A stretch of 64,000 nt of DNA from GH45 sp046704385 (GCA_046704385.1 JBJKSB010000066.1:1-64000), one strand, 5' to 3'. Numbered from the stretch's first letter, positions 16,726 to 25,997 are shown. Notes: generated by a model not told the origin, from the letters alone. A program made the numbers and translations.

Positions 16726-17040
16726 TTACTGCTCAAAGTCATATAAATCATCGTCGGTATAGGCATTTTCAAAATAATAATTATTGGTTAGATGTAAGAT
16801 ATTCTTAATCAAGCTTATACCGGTTGTTGCCTCAATATTTTCAGGCTGAATGGAAATTACCTGCTGATAATAATTCATCGATTTTCCATAATCCTGTGTA
16901 CGGGAATGAATTTTCCCAAGTGTTACCAAAGCCTCAATATTATTAGGTTCTCCCGATATAACTTCTTCCAGAATTTCGCGGGCCTCGTCAAGCCTATAAT
17001 TTCTGAATAATTCCTGCGCCTCCTTAGTTTTTTTATTCAT
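16726..17040 (-). CDS. Small TPR-repeat protein
   Basis: A 104-residue protein with two to three tetratricopeptide repeats (about 6-75): RLDEAREILEEVISGEPNN, then IEALVTLGKIHSRTQDYGKS and MNYYQQVISIQPENIEA. It has no signal peptide and an acidic tail (TDDDLYDFEQ). TPR proteins of this size are adaptors for protein contacts. It lies 58 bases downstream of oxyR on the same strand, possibly co-transcribed. Its partner is unknown. Confidence 0.8.
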   Translation of the reverse strand: MNKKTKEAQELFRNYRLDEAREILEEVISGEPNNIEALVTLGKIHSRTQDYGKSMNYYQQVISIQPENIEATTGISLIKNILHLTNNYYFENAYTDDDLYDFEQ

Positions 17041-17094
17041 TTTTGTTGATTTTCAACTAATAACAAACAATAATGTCAATTGTTGTTAAATTCG

Positions 17095-18036
17095 CTAACT
17101 CTTCCAGTTTATTATCTTCCCATTGTCAAGGTGTCGGATTTCTTTTGGAATACCATTCCTGATTTCATCCTTTATAGCTTCAACAAGCTTTTCTTTAAGA
17201 TAACCCTCAGGAGTTATAATGCTTATTTCACGTTTTGGAGTGGGTTCTTTAAATTCCCTGAGTCTTTTTTTTCGCGTCTCTTCCAGGTTTAGCGATGCAA
17301 GATAAGGAATTAGTGTATATCCAAAATTTTGTTCCACTAATTTCATCAATACTTCCAATGAACCGGTTTTATATCCAAATTTCAATTTTTTAGGATAATA
17401 ATTATCTTCCCCACATAAGTTAATCACATGATTCCGAAAACAGTGACCATCAGCCAACAACCACATTTCTTCAAGTTTTAAATCGCGTGATGAAATGAGT
17501 TGTTTGGTTGCAATTTTATGTTCATCAGAAACAAACATTACAAAAGGTTCATAATAAACCGGTAGTCCGGTAAGACCTTCCTCATTAATTGGAGTTGAAA
17601 TTATTCCTATATCAAGCTGACCTTTCTTCATCTTTTCCAACACTTCATGGGTCATTAGCTCTTCAATGTCTATTTTTAAATCAGGATATTTTTTAACCAG
17701 ATTGGGGATAAATAATGGAACCAGGTAAGGTGCAATGGTGGGGATTATGCCCAGTTTTAATTCTCCTGACAAATCGTTTCGTGTATCGGAAATAAGTTCC
17801 GAAACCCTGTCACGTCCTTTCATTATAGTTCTTGCCTGTTCAATTATCTTTTTTCCGATGGGTGTGGGTTCAATGGGTTGTTTGTTTCTGTCGAAAATAA
17901 CTACATCAAGCTCTTCTTCAAGCTTTTTAATCTGCATGCTCAATGTAGGTTGGGTCACATGGCAATTGTCAGCTGCCGTAACAAAATGCCGGTAAGTGTC
18001 AACGGCAATTATATACTCAAGTTGTATTAAGGTCAT
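17095..18036 (-). CDS. oxyR: Hydrogen-peroxide-sensing LysR-type regulator OxyR
   Basis: From ATG 18036 the product is 313 residues (a TTG at 18051 would add five). The N-terminal winged helix-turn-helix (LEYIIAVDTYRHFVTAAD, VTQPTLSMQIKKLEEEL) is followed by the LysR substrate domain. Cysteines fall at exactly 199 and 208 in GHCFRNHVINLC, the positions and spacing of the redox pair in E. coli OxyR. That supports a peroxide sensor that forms a C199-C208 disulfide and activates catalase or peroxidase genes. No such target gene is adjacent: upstream is an unrelated lipoprotein gene on the same strand. Regulation is probably autogenous as in the family, but no operator is recognised. Confidence 0.93.
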   Translation of the reverse strand: MTLIQLEYIIAVDTYRHFVTAADNCHVTQPTLSMQIKKLEEELDVVIFDRNKQPIEPTPIGKKIIEQARTIMKGRDRVSELISDTRNDLSGELKLGIIPTIAPYLVPLFIPNLVKKYPDLKIDIEELMTHEVLEKMKKGQLDIGIISTPINEEGLTGLPVYYEPFVMFVSDEHKIATKQLISSRDLKLEEMWLLADGHCFRNHVINLCGEDNYYPKKLKFGYKTGSLEVLMKLVEQNFGYTLIPYLASLNLEETRKKRLREFKEPTPKREISIITPEGYLKEKLVEAIKDEIRNGIPKEIRHLDNGKIINWKS

Positions 18037-18114
18037 ATTTAATAATTGCAATTAAAAAGCTAATGAATAACAGGGAACGACCAATATTTTATTGCCAGGC
18101 ATTTATACCACCAA

Positions 18115-18906
18115 TTAATTAAAATTATAAACATATTCTGTTTTGGTAACTGTTCGTTCAACACGACTATCTGTAAGTTTATTATATTCTGGAGTATAAG
18201 TTTCAGTCTTTTCAGTTATTTTATTCTTATCATCAAATTTATATTCAAAGGTTGACGTTGATATTGCTATATTTTCATCATCATTACAACTTGCTTTCCA
18301 TTCAATTTTTGAAATTAAATTAGTTGTCTTTTTACCGAGGTAAGTAATTGAAAAATTGTCAACATCCAATTTATTTTTAAAAGTGCTATATTCAATATTA
18401 TCAGAACATTTACCCGCACTGTCTGCAATTTCAATTCTATTTATATTCTGTTTACTATAAAAATATCTGTAATTAGTATTTATGGTATCTACAGTATTAA
18501 ATAATAAAAACCTGTTGACTATTTTTTTACTTATATAGCCTTTATTAATAAATTCAATTCTGGTTTCAATTATTGTTGTTGAATCAGGAATAAAAAGCGT
18601 ATCAACTGTTCTGTTGGCCAGTGTATCTACATTTAGATAATAATATCGTTTTTGTTTAATTCTGTTATTCTTGTCCTTTATTACCTGCAAACAGGAAGTT
18701 GAATCGGGATAAAGCTTTGCTGCTTCAAACAATTCATCATTAATATAAACTTTGTAACCCGTAATAATAGAGTCTTTATAATTCAGTTCATATTTATAAG
18801 TTTCATTATTCGGCACATCAACAAATTTAATTTCATAAAGTTCCCATAAATCACAACTTGTAAGTCCTAATAAAAGAAAAAGAAAAATCATTATCTTTTG
18901 TATCAT
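18115..18906 (-). CDS. Lipoprotein of unknown function
   Basis: A 263-residue protein starting at ATG 18906. The signal MIQKIMIFLFLLLGLTSC ends in a lipobox, so it is an outer- or inner-membrane lipoprotein. The mature part is rich in beta-strand patterns, Tyr, Asn, Asp and Thr, with repeated strands such as KIEWKASCNDDENIAISTSTF, and with two further cysteine pairs possible. I do not recognise a family. An upstream TTG at 18927 is excluded because it lies within a CAAATATA (18925-18932) that reads as a -7 box on the minus strand; the matching -33 position has TTT instead of TTG. It is flanked by oxyR downstream (79 bases) and the surface peptidase gene upstream. Confidence 0.7.
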   Translation of the reverse strand: MIQKIMIFLFLLLGLTSCDLWELYEIKFVDVPNNETYKYELNYKDSIITGYKVYINDELFEAAKLYPDSTSCLQVIKDKNNRIKQKRYYYLNVDTLANRTVDTLFIPDSTTIIETRIEFINKGYISKKIVNRFLLFNTVDTINTNYRYFYSKQNINRIEIADSAGKCSDNIEYSTFKNKLDVDNFSITYLGKKTTNLISKIEWKASCNDDENIAISTSTFEYKFDDKNKITEKTETYTPEYNKLTDSRVERTVTKTEYVYNFN

Positions 18907-18990
18907 GGTATTATATTTAAAAAACAAATATAATATTTTATGTTCACTACTAAAATGGACAAATATTATCGGTGAATGAAAATACTCAAA

Positions 18991-21813
18991 TTAAAAATTA
19001 ACACTAAAAAGAAACTGAAAATAATTCGAATGAGCATTTATGCGCCGGGCATAACGCAAGCCCATTTCAAATGGAAAAACAAATCTGAATAAATGCATAT
19101 CGGCTTTTAAATCAGCACCTGCTGAAGAAAGGTCGGTGTGTTTTGTTGTGTTTTCAAAACCGGCGTACTGGTAAAATCCATTCGCTTTTAACCGCTTAAT
19201 ATAAATATACTCAAAGATGTTGAGATCGGGATACCACAAAGGTAACGTATAATTAGCCTGAAACGATAGCATGGTTATGTTATCCTGATAAGCATATCCT
19301 GCAGGATATAATAGTTTGTCTGTATACGTGTAATTACCATTCCTCTTCCATTGATAGCCCCCATATAGCTTGATTCCGTGGTTTTTTATAACACCTGGAA
19401 AATAGATCCATGTTTCAGCCGAAGCCAGTTCTCCCATTTGCTGAAAATCAAACGGACTGCACATATAACTCAAATTAAAAACCTGTCCCCAACGGGGTTG
19501 TAAATCCCGATAACTCCGGTTTTCAAGATTATATATGTACAAAACTCCTGAAATACTATGAATTTTAGGTTCATTTATCTTGGCTTTATTTTCCGGAGAA
19601 GCCTTACGCCCCATATATTCATATACAAACTGAGGCTGAATTTTTCGATTCCATCTTCCCCTGTCAAGATTAAAGGGTATTGTCATTGATCCAACAAAGG
19701 ACACTTCGCTATATTTTATATAATAAATATCGTTTTTGGAATCAGGAATGGAATCTGCATGATAAATCTTTGAAAAATTAACATCAAATATGGGATAAAA
19801 TCCTTTATATGAGTATTTTACAAAATATCTATGACTTGAATCGGCAAGTATATGCTGATATCCACCCGATAATGTACTGGTACTCAAAGCATTTTGAGAC
19901 ATAACTGTAACGCCGGAACCAAGTTCATAATTCTGAAGATTAATGCCTATTGGAGCCCAGCTATGGGGATTAACTAAATGAGCTATTCTGTGATATTTAC
20001 TAATTGTATAACCCGAATCCACATGGTCCAAATCAACCAAAGTTTCATTTTTGGCTAACAGTTCGGTTTGTTTTGTTTCATAACGTTCAGGCATATCAAT
20101 TACAGTACTTTTAGAACTATCAATTTCCTCAGTTCTAATTCGAAATCCACCTGAAGTGTAATCGGTATAAGTTAGAGCATTATTATGAACACTGGCTTCT
20201 CCTACCCCATAAATAGAATTGGTTAAACGATACCAATGTTGATTATCTAAATCGTATTTCAAATAATTACTCACATTATTGCTAACCCCTTTAACAATTA
20301 CTGCTTTTCCGGTATATATCGGGTAATTTAAATCCAGAAATTCATCCTTTATAAGCCATTTTATTTTTCGTGTGCTCAACTTCATTATTCCCAGCGATAT
20401 TCCTTTTATACAAACGGTCATAAAAACAATTTCTTTCATATCGGGCGACCAACTTGGCTGCACAGGCTGCTCATGAGAAAAGTTGATAGTATCCAACAAT
20501 ACTCCATTAGCAGAACTTCGAATGGTAATAGCCCAATGTAATTTATTATCCACTTCAACTGACAAAATTTTAGAATTATCGGGAGACAATTTTGATTGAA
20601 ACACTTTTGTATCGCGGGTTAGGTACTTTAATTCTTTGGTTTCAGGATTAAACCTTACTATTCTCAAATAATTCCTGTTTTCCCATCGTGTTCCCTTGAA
20701 TTCATTCCACACCAAAAGTGAATCGTTACCCGATAAAGAATTATCAAAAATATAACCGGGAGAAAATAATTCTGTTTCTTTTCCTGCCTTATCAATAAAA
20801 ACTATTCTCGATACATCACTGTAACTGGTTTTGTATGCTATCATTCCATTCAGTGCATGAACCGGAGAGTAATAATTGAGATAATCGTGTAGAGCATTTT
20901 CATTCAATGAATCTTGTGCAACTTTATTTTTTTCATCATTATCAGATGCAAATTGTTTCATTAACGATAAATAAAGCTTTCGTTCAGGAAGTCCGGTATT
21001 TTCCTTAATACCTTTTGAAAAAGCATTGGGATGAATGGGTGATTTGGCAACACGATCAAGCGTATTTGACCATAATTGATTACTATAAGTCTGATCAGCT
21101 AAAGTTATTAGCTGGTATCCTAGTTCATAATGGTTTGGTACAAAATCCCGATACGAACCAAACTGCGCTTTAGGATAAGAATAAATACCCTTTTCAGCAA
21201 CCTGGGCTTTAAGTTTCATTGCAAAATCGGGTTGCCTTCCCCGGCCTGAATTCGAGGCTCCGGTTTCATATGCCACGGCATCCCCTTCAAAAAACCAGAG
21301 CGGAATATGCCAGCCTACAATAGCACCAATAGCCTGTTCTCCAAGTAAATAATACAAAAATTTTGATGAGGATTGATTAATTTTATCAATTTGTACAACG
21401 TGCCTGAATTCATGTAGGGCAAGGCCATTTTCGTAAGGTTCAATATTTCCGATTTGAGGCGCAATTGTATATAAATTCATCCGCTTAGGTGCCCAGGCAA
21501 CCTCACCGTTCGACAATACATTCCGGGTGTGTACCACCACCGGAATCCTGTGTGGATTATGGTTCAAAGTAAGGCCACCAGTCTGGTAAATTTTATCGAG
21601 ATAACCGGCATACATCATACCCAGTGAATCAACTTCACCAGGAAATATTACCTGAAAGTGTTCCGTTTTTATCTGGTGCCATTTTATGGAAAAGGGATCC
21701 TGTCCATTTTCATAAAATTGCCCAAATGCACCGTACCCGAAAATAAAGGCAAAATTTATTACCCAGAAAGTCCTGAGCAATCCTGATATAAAATTAAATT
21801 TTCTGATCTCCAT
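18991..21813 (-). CDS. Surface protein: gluzincin-like peptidase, beta-propeller and C-terminal barrel
   Basis: A 940-residue exported protein from ATG 21813 (TTG 21822 adds three residues). A signal segment is at about 12-31. The N-terminal domain has a zinc-peptidase HExxH motif (H134, E135, H138 in ALHEFRH) and a candidate third ligand E176 in WFFEGDAVAYE, as in MA-clan Peptidase_MA_2 proteins. A WD40/TolB-like propeller follows (about 300-560, with PSWSPDMKEIVFM and LSPDNSKILSVEV). The C-terminal 300 residues alternate aromatic strands and end in an aromatic residue (LFSVNF), like an outer-membrane barrel. It overlaps the nitroreductase gene by 20 bases. Databases usually name relatives TolB-like or biopolymer transport proteins. 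Substrate and topology are unknown. Confidence 0.75.
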   Translation of the reverse strand: MEIRKFNFISGLLRTFWVINFAFIFGYGAFGQFYENGQDPFSIKWHQIKTEHFQVIFPGEVDSLGMMYAGYLDKIYQTGGLTLNHNPHRIPVVVHTRNVLSNGEVAWAPKRMNLYTIAPQIGNIEPYENGLALHEFRHVVQIDKINQSSSKFLYYLLGEQAIGAIVGWHIPLWFFEGDAVAYETGASNSGRGRQPDFAMKLKAQVAEKGIYSYPKAQFGSYRDFVPNHYELGYQLITLADQTYSNQLWSNTLDRVAKSPIHPNAFSKGIKENTGLPERKLYLSLMKQFASDNDEKNKVAQDSLNENALHDYLNYYSPVHALNGMIAYKTSYSDVSRIVFIDKAGKETELFSPGYIFDNSLSGNDSLLVWNEFKGTRWENRNYLRIVRFNPETKELKYLTRDTKVFQSKLSPDNSKILSVEVDNKLHWAITIRSSANGVLLDTINFSHEQPVQPSWSPDMKEIVFMTVCIKGISLGIMKLSTRKIKWLIKDEFLDLNYPIYTGKAVIVKGVSNNVSNYLKYDLDNQHWYRLTNSIYGVGEASVHNNALTYTDYTSGGFRIRTEEIDSSKSTVIDMPERYETKQTELLAKNETLVDLDHVDSGYTISKYHRIAHLVNPHSWAPIGINLQNYELGSGVTVMSQNALSTSTLSGGYQHILADSSHRYFVKYSYKGFYPIFDVNFSKIYHADSIPDSKNDIYYIKYSEVSFVGSMTIPFNLDRGRWNRKIQPQFVYEYMGRKASPENKAKINEPKIHSISGVLYIYNLENRSYRDLQPRWGQVFNLSYMCSPFDFQQMGELASAETWIYFPGVIKNHGIKLYGGYQWKRNGNYTYTDKLLYPAGYAYQDNITMLSFQANYTLPLWYPDLNIFEYIYIKRLKANGFYQYAGFENTTKHTDLSSAGADLKADMHLFRFVFPFEMGLRYARRINAHSNYFQFLFSVNF

Positions 21814-22354
21814 GAAATACAATTGAATCTAACGACAATCTTTCACGGATTTTGTTTTCCTGGTCGTGATACTCTTTCGGGATTCTGTCTATACTCCCCT
21901 TATATCCAAGTGCCAGAGCTGTTATGGGTTCATAACCCTCAGTCAAACCTAAAACCTGTATTGCTTTTTCAGGATAAAAACCACCCATCTGATGCACAAA
22001 CAATCCCAAATAAGTAGCCTGTAAGCTAAAATAGGCAACTGACTGCCCCAGATCATAAATCGCATAATTATTGGGTCGATTCATGTATTCATAATTCATC
22101 TTTGCGACTGTAATAATTATAACAGGTGCCGAATGAGCCCATTTTTGATTCCATTCGTTTAAAACGGAAAAATAATTATTATAAACTTCTTTATCACTTT
22201 TAGTGGCATAGAAAAATCGCCAGGGTTGTTCATTTCTTGCCGACGGACTCCACCGCGCAGCCTCAAATAATTGTAAAACTATTTCTGTTGGAACAGGCTT
22301 ATCTGAAAATGCCCTGGGACTGCATCTTTGCTTAATTATGGGATGAATATTCAT
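21794..22354 (-). CDS. Nitroreductase-family FMN-dependent oxidoreductase
   Basis: A 186-residue protein with the nitroreductase signature: IKQRCSPRAFSDKPV near the N-terminus (FMN phosphate arginines), ARWSPSARNEQPWRFF, the central DLGQSVAYFSLQATYLGLF helix and the late FMN-binding ALALGYKG. These flavoproteins reduce nitro-, quinone or related compounds with NAD(P)H in the cytoplasm; the physiological substrate is not apparent. The length is slightly short but normal for the minimal class. It is the middle gene of a reverse operon: SDR, 36-base gap, nitroreductase, 20-base overlap, surface peptidase. Confidence 0.9.
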   Translation of the reverse strand: MNIHPIIKQRCSPRAFSDKPVPTEIVLQLFEAARWSPSARNEQPWRFFYATKSDKEVYNNYFSVLNEWNQKWAHSAPVIIITVAKMNYEYMNRPNNYAIYDLGQSVAYFSLQATYLGLFVHQMGGFYPEKAIQVLGLTEGYEPITALALGYKGSIDRIPKEYHDQENKIRERLSLDSIVFHGDQKI

Positions 22355-22390
22355 GGTACTAAAAAAGTTAAAATTATCAAACGCTTAACA

Positions 22391-23206
22391 TTAATGAAAA
22401 GGTGAATTAGGTTCCTTAGCCATACTTTTATAAATCATCCAGTCCACCTGATGAGGAATAATACGCTGCAAAAGGGCAACCAACTGACCATTTAAAGATA
22501 ATATCTTATTTCGTTTTTTTCTTTTAATCGATCGGATTATAATTTTAGCTACATGTTCGGGACTCATCATTTTCTCTTCATTGCGAGGGGTTTCCTCCTG
22601 TTCATTCCCAACTGAATTGAGTGCATGTAGCCTTATATCAGATGCCGTAAATCCGGGTGCAACCACAAGAACATGTAATCCGTTTTTAAGGTTTTCAATG
22701 CGCAAGGTTTCCAAAAATCCGTGAATAGCAAACTTTGAAGCGGAATATCCTGAGCGGCCTGGTAATCCATGAAAACCTGCAATCGACGAAATTCCGATTA
22801 CTACTCCCCTTGCTTTCAGTAAATAGGGTAAAGCAAATTTTGTACAGTAAACCGTACCCCAAAAATTCACATTCATAAGTTTTTCGAGTACATCGAATTC
22901 AACTTCAGCAAAAACTGCCCTCATAGATATACCTGCATTATTTATCAGGATATCAATACGCCCGAATTTTTCAACAGTTTTATTAATCAGATTTTCACAA
23001 TCTTTTTTTTGTGAAATATCCGTCTGAGTTACTATTATGTTATGATCCAGTGTATCCAACTCCGATTTTATTGCTTCAAGTCTTTCAACGCGCCTTGCTG
23101 CCAAGTTAACTTTTGCTCCCAGTTTCGAAAATTCATAGGCCAGCGCTTTTCCAATACCTGAAGAGGCACCTGTAATAATAACCACTTTATCTGAAAAATC
23201 CTTCAT
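22391..23206 (-). CDS. Short-chain dehydrogenase/reductase
   Basis: A 271-residue classical SDR. The cofactor loop TGASSGIG lies at about residues 12-19, followed by AARR, an arginine pattern that favours NADPH. NNAG is at about 90, the catalytic serine is in GISSIAG, and the active-site pair is in YSASKFAIHGF. The C-terminal extension KIIIRSIKRKKRNKIL is basic and amphipathic and may touch the membrane, as in DltE/YqjQ-type SDRs. Substrate is unknown. It is the first gene of the SDR/nitroreductase/surface-peptidase unit. A CAAAAATA (23242-23249) upstream reads as a -7 element on the minus strand, with an imperfect -33. Confidence 0.9.
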   Translation of the reverse strand: MKDFSDKVVIITGASSGIGKALAYEFSKLGAKVNLAARRVERLEAIKSELDTLDHNIIVTQTDISQKKDCENLINKTVEKFGRIDILINNAGISMRAVFAEVEFDVLEKLMNVNFWGTVYCTKFALPYLLKARGVVIGISSIAGFHGLPGRSGYSASKFAIHGFLETLRIENLKNGLHVLVVAPGFTASDIRLHALNSVGNEQEETPRNEEKMMSPEHVAKIIIRSIKRKKRNKILSLNGQLVALLQRIIPHQVDWMIYKSMAKEPNSPFH

Positions 23207-23386
23207 AGTATATTTATTAGGTAAAAAGGCTCTGTTTTCAACAAAAATAGTGATTTGATATTCATTATTAAAATTGATCCATAATGTAATTTATCTTCCC
23301 AAAATATTTTTTTAGCCATAAATTAATGATTACCAAACCAGTAAAATCAACACTTCCATAAATGGTCAAAAAAAATGAATCTGGGT

Positions 23387-23416
23387 TTGGAAAATTAATT
23401 ATAGGTAGTATCTTTG
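23387..23416 (+). promoter_or_regulatory. Bacteroidota promoter for tRNA-Lys
   Basis: TTG (23387-23389), a spacer of exactly 19 bases and TATCTTTG (23409-23416) match the Bacteroidota sigma consensus TTG-N19-TAnnTTTG without mismatch. Transcription should begin a few bases downstream, leaving a short leader before tRNA-Lys at 23440. Confidence 0.85.
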
Positions 23417-23439
23417 CATCGCCTTTAAAAAAAGGTACC

Positions 23440-23512
23440 GATTCAGTAGCTCAGCTGGTAGAGCACATCCCTTTTAAGGATGGGGTCCTGGGTTCGAACC
23501 CCAGCTGGATCA
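23440..23512 (+). tRNA. tRNA-Lys (anticodon TTT)
   Basis: A 73-base cloverleaf: acceptor GATTCAG/CTGGATC with one G-T pair and discriminator A, D arm GCTCAGCTGGTAGAGC, anticodon stem CATCC/GGATG with loop CTTTTAA giving anticodon TTT (codons AAA/AAG), and T arm CTGGG-TTCGAAC-CCCAG. The CCA end is not encoded. A perfect promoter lies just upstream. Confidence 0.96.
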
Positions 23513-23547
23513 CAATTGGCCTCCGCTATGGAAGTCTTGTTAAAACC

Positions 23548-23751
23548 ATGAAGTATTTTACCTACATACTTTACTCAAAATCAATCGACAAGTTCTACAT
23601 AGGACATACTAATGATCTTGACCTGAGGCTTTCAGAGCACAATAGGATTAAAGGTAAATATACTGACATTGGTATTCCTTGGGTACTTGTTTATAAAGAA
23701 TCATTTGAGGATAAATTGGACACTTCTCAAAGAGAAATGCAGAGCAACTAA
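23548..23751 (+). pseudogene. Truncated GIY-YIG nuclease-like protein
   Basis: From ATG 23548 a 67-residue frame matches the start of the small UPF0213-type GIY-YIG family: TYILYSKSIDKFYIGHT holds the two motif strands, followed by RLSEHNRIKGKYT and a strand WVLVYKESF. Family members run to 80-95 residues and finish with a helix of the type REKEIK..W; here the frame stops at REMQSN. The active-site arginine helix is present, but the final helix is lost, so the protein is probably inactive or shortened. It lies 35 bases after tRNA-Lys and ends 10 bases before the end of a convergent gene. It could still be expressed by read-through from the tRNA promoter. Confidence 0.65.
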
Positions 23752-23761
23752 AAGCTTTGGT

Positions 23762-24997
23762 CTATTGCTGTCTTCCTTCAGATTCTCTCATTGCCTCAGC
23801 AGAATCAGTTTCTGAAATATTTAACGGATAAGCCTGACCATTTAATATATAAACTTTCTCCCAACCAGTAGGTTGCATAATCATACCATAACTTTGCATG
23901 ATACCGTGATTGAAAAATAATACATTTTCCATCTCACCTAGTACATTATAAATACACCATACACCTTCCTGCTTGTCATCCACATAATTTCCTCTTTTCC
24001 AAATGTTTCCATTAGGGTGGTAATAGGACCACTCTCCAAAAGATTTACCGTTTAAATACTTACCTGCCTGCTTAACCTGGCCACTTTCAAAGTATACAAG
24101 CCACAACCCATCAAATTTGGAATTTTTAAAATTACCTTCAGAAAAAATGGCACCACTTGGATAAAAAGCCTGCCAGGTACCGATTTTATGATTATCAATA
24201 AATTGTCCTTTTTGAGCCACACTACCATCTGGAAAATATTCCGAAAAATCATCAACCTGAATCCCCTTATTATAGTGAGTTATTGATTTTAACCGACCGT
24301 TTTCATAAAAAACCTTTAAATCTCCCTGGATTACTCCATTTTTGTAGAAACATTTTCTTAATAAATTTCCACTTTTATAGTATACAAAAAGGGTATCTAC
24401 AAAATTCTTTCCTGCCCTTTTTCCTCTGTAATTAAGGTTACCATCATCATAAAAGATTTCATAAAGCCCATTTATAGTATCATCTTTATATTCTATTCTG
24501 GATTGAACCAATCCATTTTTTCCATATAATATTTCAATCCCGTTTCGTAATCCATTAACATATTTCGACTCTGATTCCTTTTTACCGGAATTGGTAAAAG
24601 TTCTTAATACACCATCAATTTTATCATTTATATAGGTTCCTTTCTGCAAAATATTCCCAAATAAATCATAATAGGTATATCCACCATTCTTTAGGCCATT
24701 TTCAAAAAAATATTTGAATTTTATCCTTTTATTAAAATAATAAACCCACAAAGTATCCTGCAACTTATTGTCATTATAATTTGCAACCTGATTTATTATT
24801 CCGTTTTTATAATATTTGTAGAATCCCAGTCTGAGCGTATCTTTTCCGGCAATTTTACCCAAAAATATTTCCTTAAGATCACCTGTAGGATAATAAACCT
24901 TAATGGTATCTTGCCCAACACTTTTTAAAGAAATGAAACTAATTAAAAAAAAAATGATTGTTTTTAACGAACTATTTTTCAATTTACTTGAAGTCAA
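23762..24997 (-). CDS. Secreted MORN-repeat protein (YwqK-like)
   Basis: A 411-residue exported protein made of about 14 MORN-variant units of the kind found in YwqK-like proteins, for example FYKYYKNGIINQV, EIFYDDGNLNYRG, QAFYPSGAIFSEG, LVYFESGQVKQAG and SYYHPNGNIWKRG. The signal peptide is IIFFLISFISLKSVGQ. There is no ATG: translation must begin at TTG 24997 or TTG 24979, the latter giving a compact MKNSSLK N-terminus. MORN arrays form extended beta-hairpin sheets that bind proteins or lipids. YwqK naming as antitoxin comes from B. subtilis and need not apply. It follows the PapD-like gene by 39 bases on the same strand, so the two are probably co-transcribed. Confidence 0.75.
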   Translation of the reverse strand: MTSSKLKNSSLKTIIFFLISFISLKSVGQDTIKVYYPTGDLKEIFLGKIAGKDTLRLGFYKYYKNGIINQVANYNDNKLQDTLWVYYFNKRIKFKYFFENGLKNGGYTYYDLFGNILQKGTYINDKIDGVLRTFTNSGKKESESKYVNGLRNGIEILYGKNGLVQSRIEYKDDTINGLYEIFYDDGNLNYRGKRAGKNFVDTLFVYYKSGNLLRKCFYKNGVIQGDLKVFYENGRLKSITHYNKGIQVDDFSEYFPDGSVAQKGQFIDNHKIGTWQAFYPSGAIFSEGNFKNSKFDGLWLVYFESGQVKQAGKYLNGKSFGEWSYYHPNGNIWKRGNYVDDKQEGVWCIYNVLGEMENVLFFNHGIMQSYGMIMQPTGWEKVYILNGQAYPLNISETDSAEAMRESEGRQQ

Positions 24998-25036
24998 TGA
25001 TTTAAATAATTTTGTTCATCCTTAAAATCTTTTAAT

Positions 25037-25837
25037 CTATTTATCAACGGTTATCACCGTTTGTGTACCCTCTAAATTTGATGAACTTCCAAAATCAAGT
25101 ATAGCAGCAAGCGAGTATGTTCCTTTGGGCAAAATATTCGGCATAGTCAATTCCAGCTTTCGGGTACTCTTTGGAAATAATACAAAATCAGTGGCATCAA
25201 AGGTTGTCTCTTCTGCAGTTTGAATTTCAGTAGCAATTAGATATACTTTACAGGGCGTAATTCTATCCTCCAGGTTATTGACCAACACATTAAAAGTCCT
25301 TACAGTATCACCTGCATTGGTAACTTCATTTAAATTATTTATGGTAGCATTAAAAGATTTATTGATAGCAGGAGTTTGATAAACATAAACCGCAATTCTG
25401 CCACTTACAGTCATAGCTGTCTGTACACCTTGGTCTGCACTATAAGCAGTTTGTTCTTTAGCTGTACGAACAAATATAACCCCCCATTTTGAAGCAATAT
25501 TATCTACAGGTTGTTGCAATGTTACGGCAATTTCTTTCTCCTCATTTGGATTTAATTCGAAAAAAGTAGGCGACATGGTTATATAATCAATCATACTGTT
25601 TTTTAAGCTTCCGGCATCAACATAAGTGCCTTTTCCTTTATTATCAACATTTACATCGTTTAAATTCAGTATAAAAGTTTCAGCTTTACTTTCGTGATTT
25701 CTAACCTTAATATACTTCGTTTGTGATTCCCCCGGATCGGCATTAAAAAATAACTTAAGGGGTGAAACTTCAAAATCCTGTGCAAGTAAATTTATTGTCA
25801 ATAAATTCAGTAAAAAAATATATACAAGTTTATTCAT
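25037..25837 (-). CDS. Secreted PapD-like (chaperone-type) two-domain protein
   Basis: A 266-residue exported protein (signal peptide to about LLAQ, residue 19) with two immunoglobulin-like domains. The first resembles periplasmic pilus chaperones or DUF916: SPLKLFFNADPGESQTKYIKVRN, then MSPTFFELNPNEEKEIAVTLQ, a classic chaperone pattern for the strand before the domain hinge. The second has FNVLVNNLEDRITPCKVYLI and LELTMPNILPKGTYSLAAIL, like the DUF3324-type second domain. It could bind surface subunits encoded divergently from 28051 onward. It carries no lipobox and no membrane anchor. I rate the fold as likely and the chaperone role as inference. A CAAATATA (25868-25875) is a possible minus-strand -7 element. 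Confidence 0.6.
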   Translation of the reverse strand: MNKLVYIFLLNLLTINLLAQDFEVSPLKLFFNADPGESQTKYIKVRNHESKAETFILNLNDVNVDNKGKGTYVDAGSLKNSMIDYITMSPTFFELNPNEEKEIAVTLQQPVDNIASKWGVIFVRTAKEQTAYSADQGVQTAMTVSGRIAVYVYQTPAINKSFNATINNLNEVTNAGDTVRTFNVLVNNLEDRITPCKVYLIATEIQTAEETTFDATDFVLFPKSTRKLELTMPNILPKGTYSLAAILDFGSSSNLEGTQTVITVDK

Positions 25838-25997
25838 AAGGTTTTAAGCTCTATTTGACTTTATATACAAATATACATTTATTTATAATTTCCTTACATA
25901 ATTAAACCTTTTTTATTCGCAAACATTGATTTAATCAAAATTAACCGATCATTTATAAGATAATATATTATTTTTGGAAAAAGCTGTGATCAATCTT

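Noticed and set aside
23362..23547. Coding extension upstream of the GIY-YIG start
   Set aside because: The frame passes straight through tRNA-Lys, so the extension cannot be real; the ATG at 23548 restores the family N-terminus.
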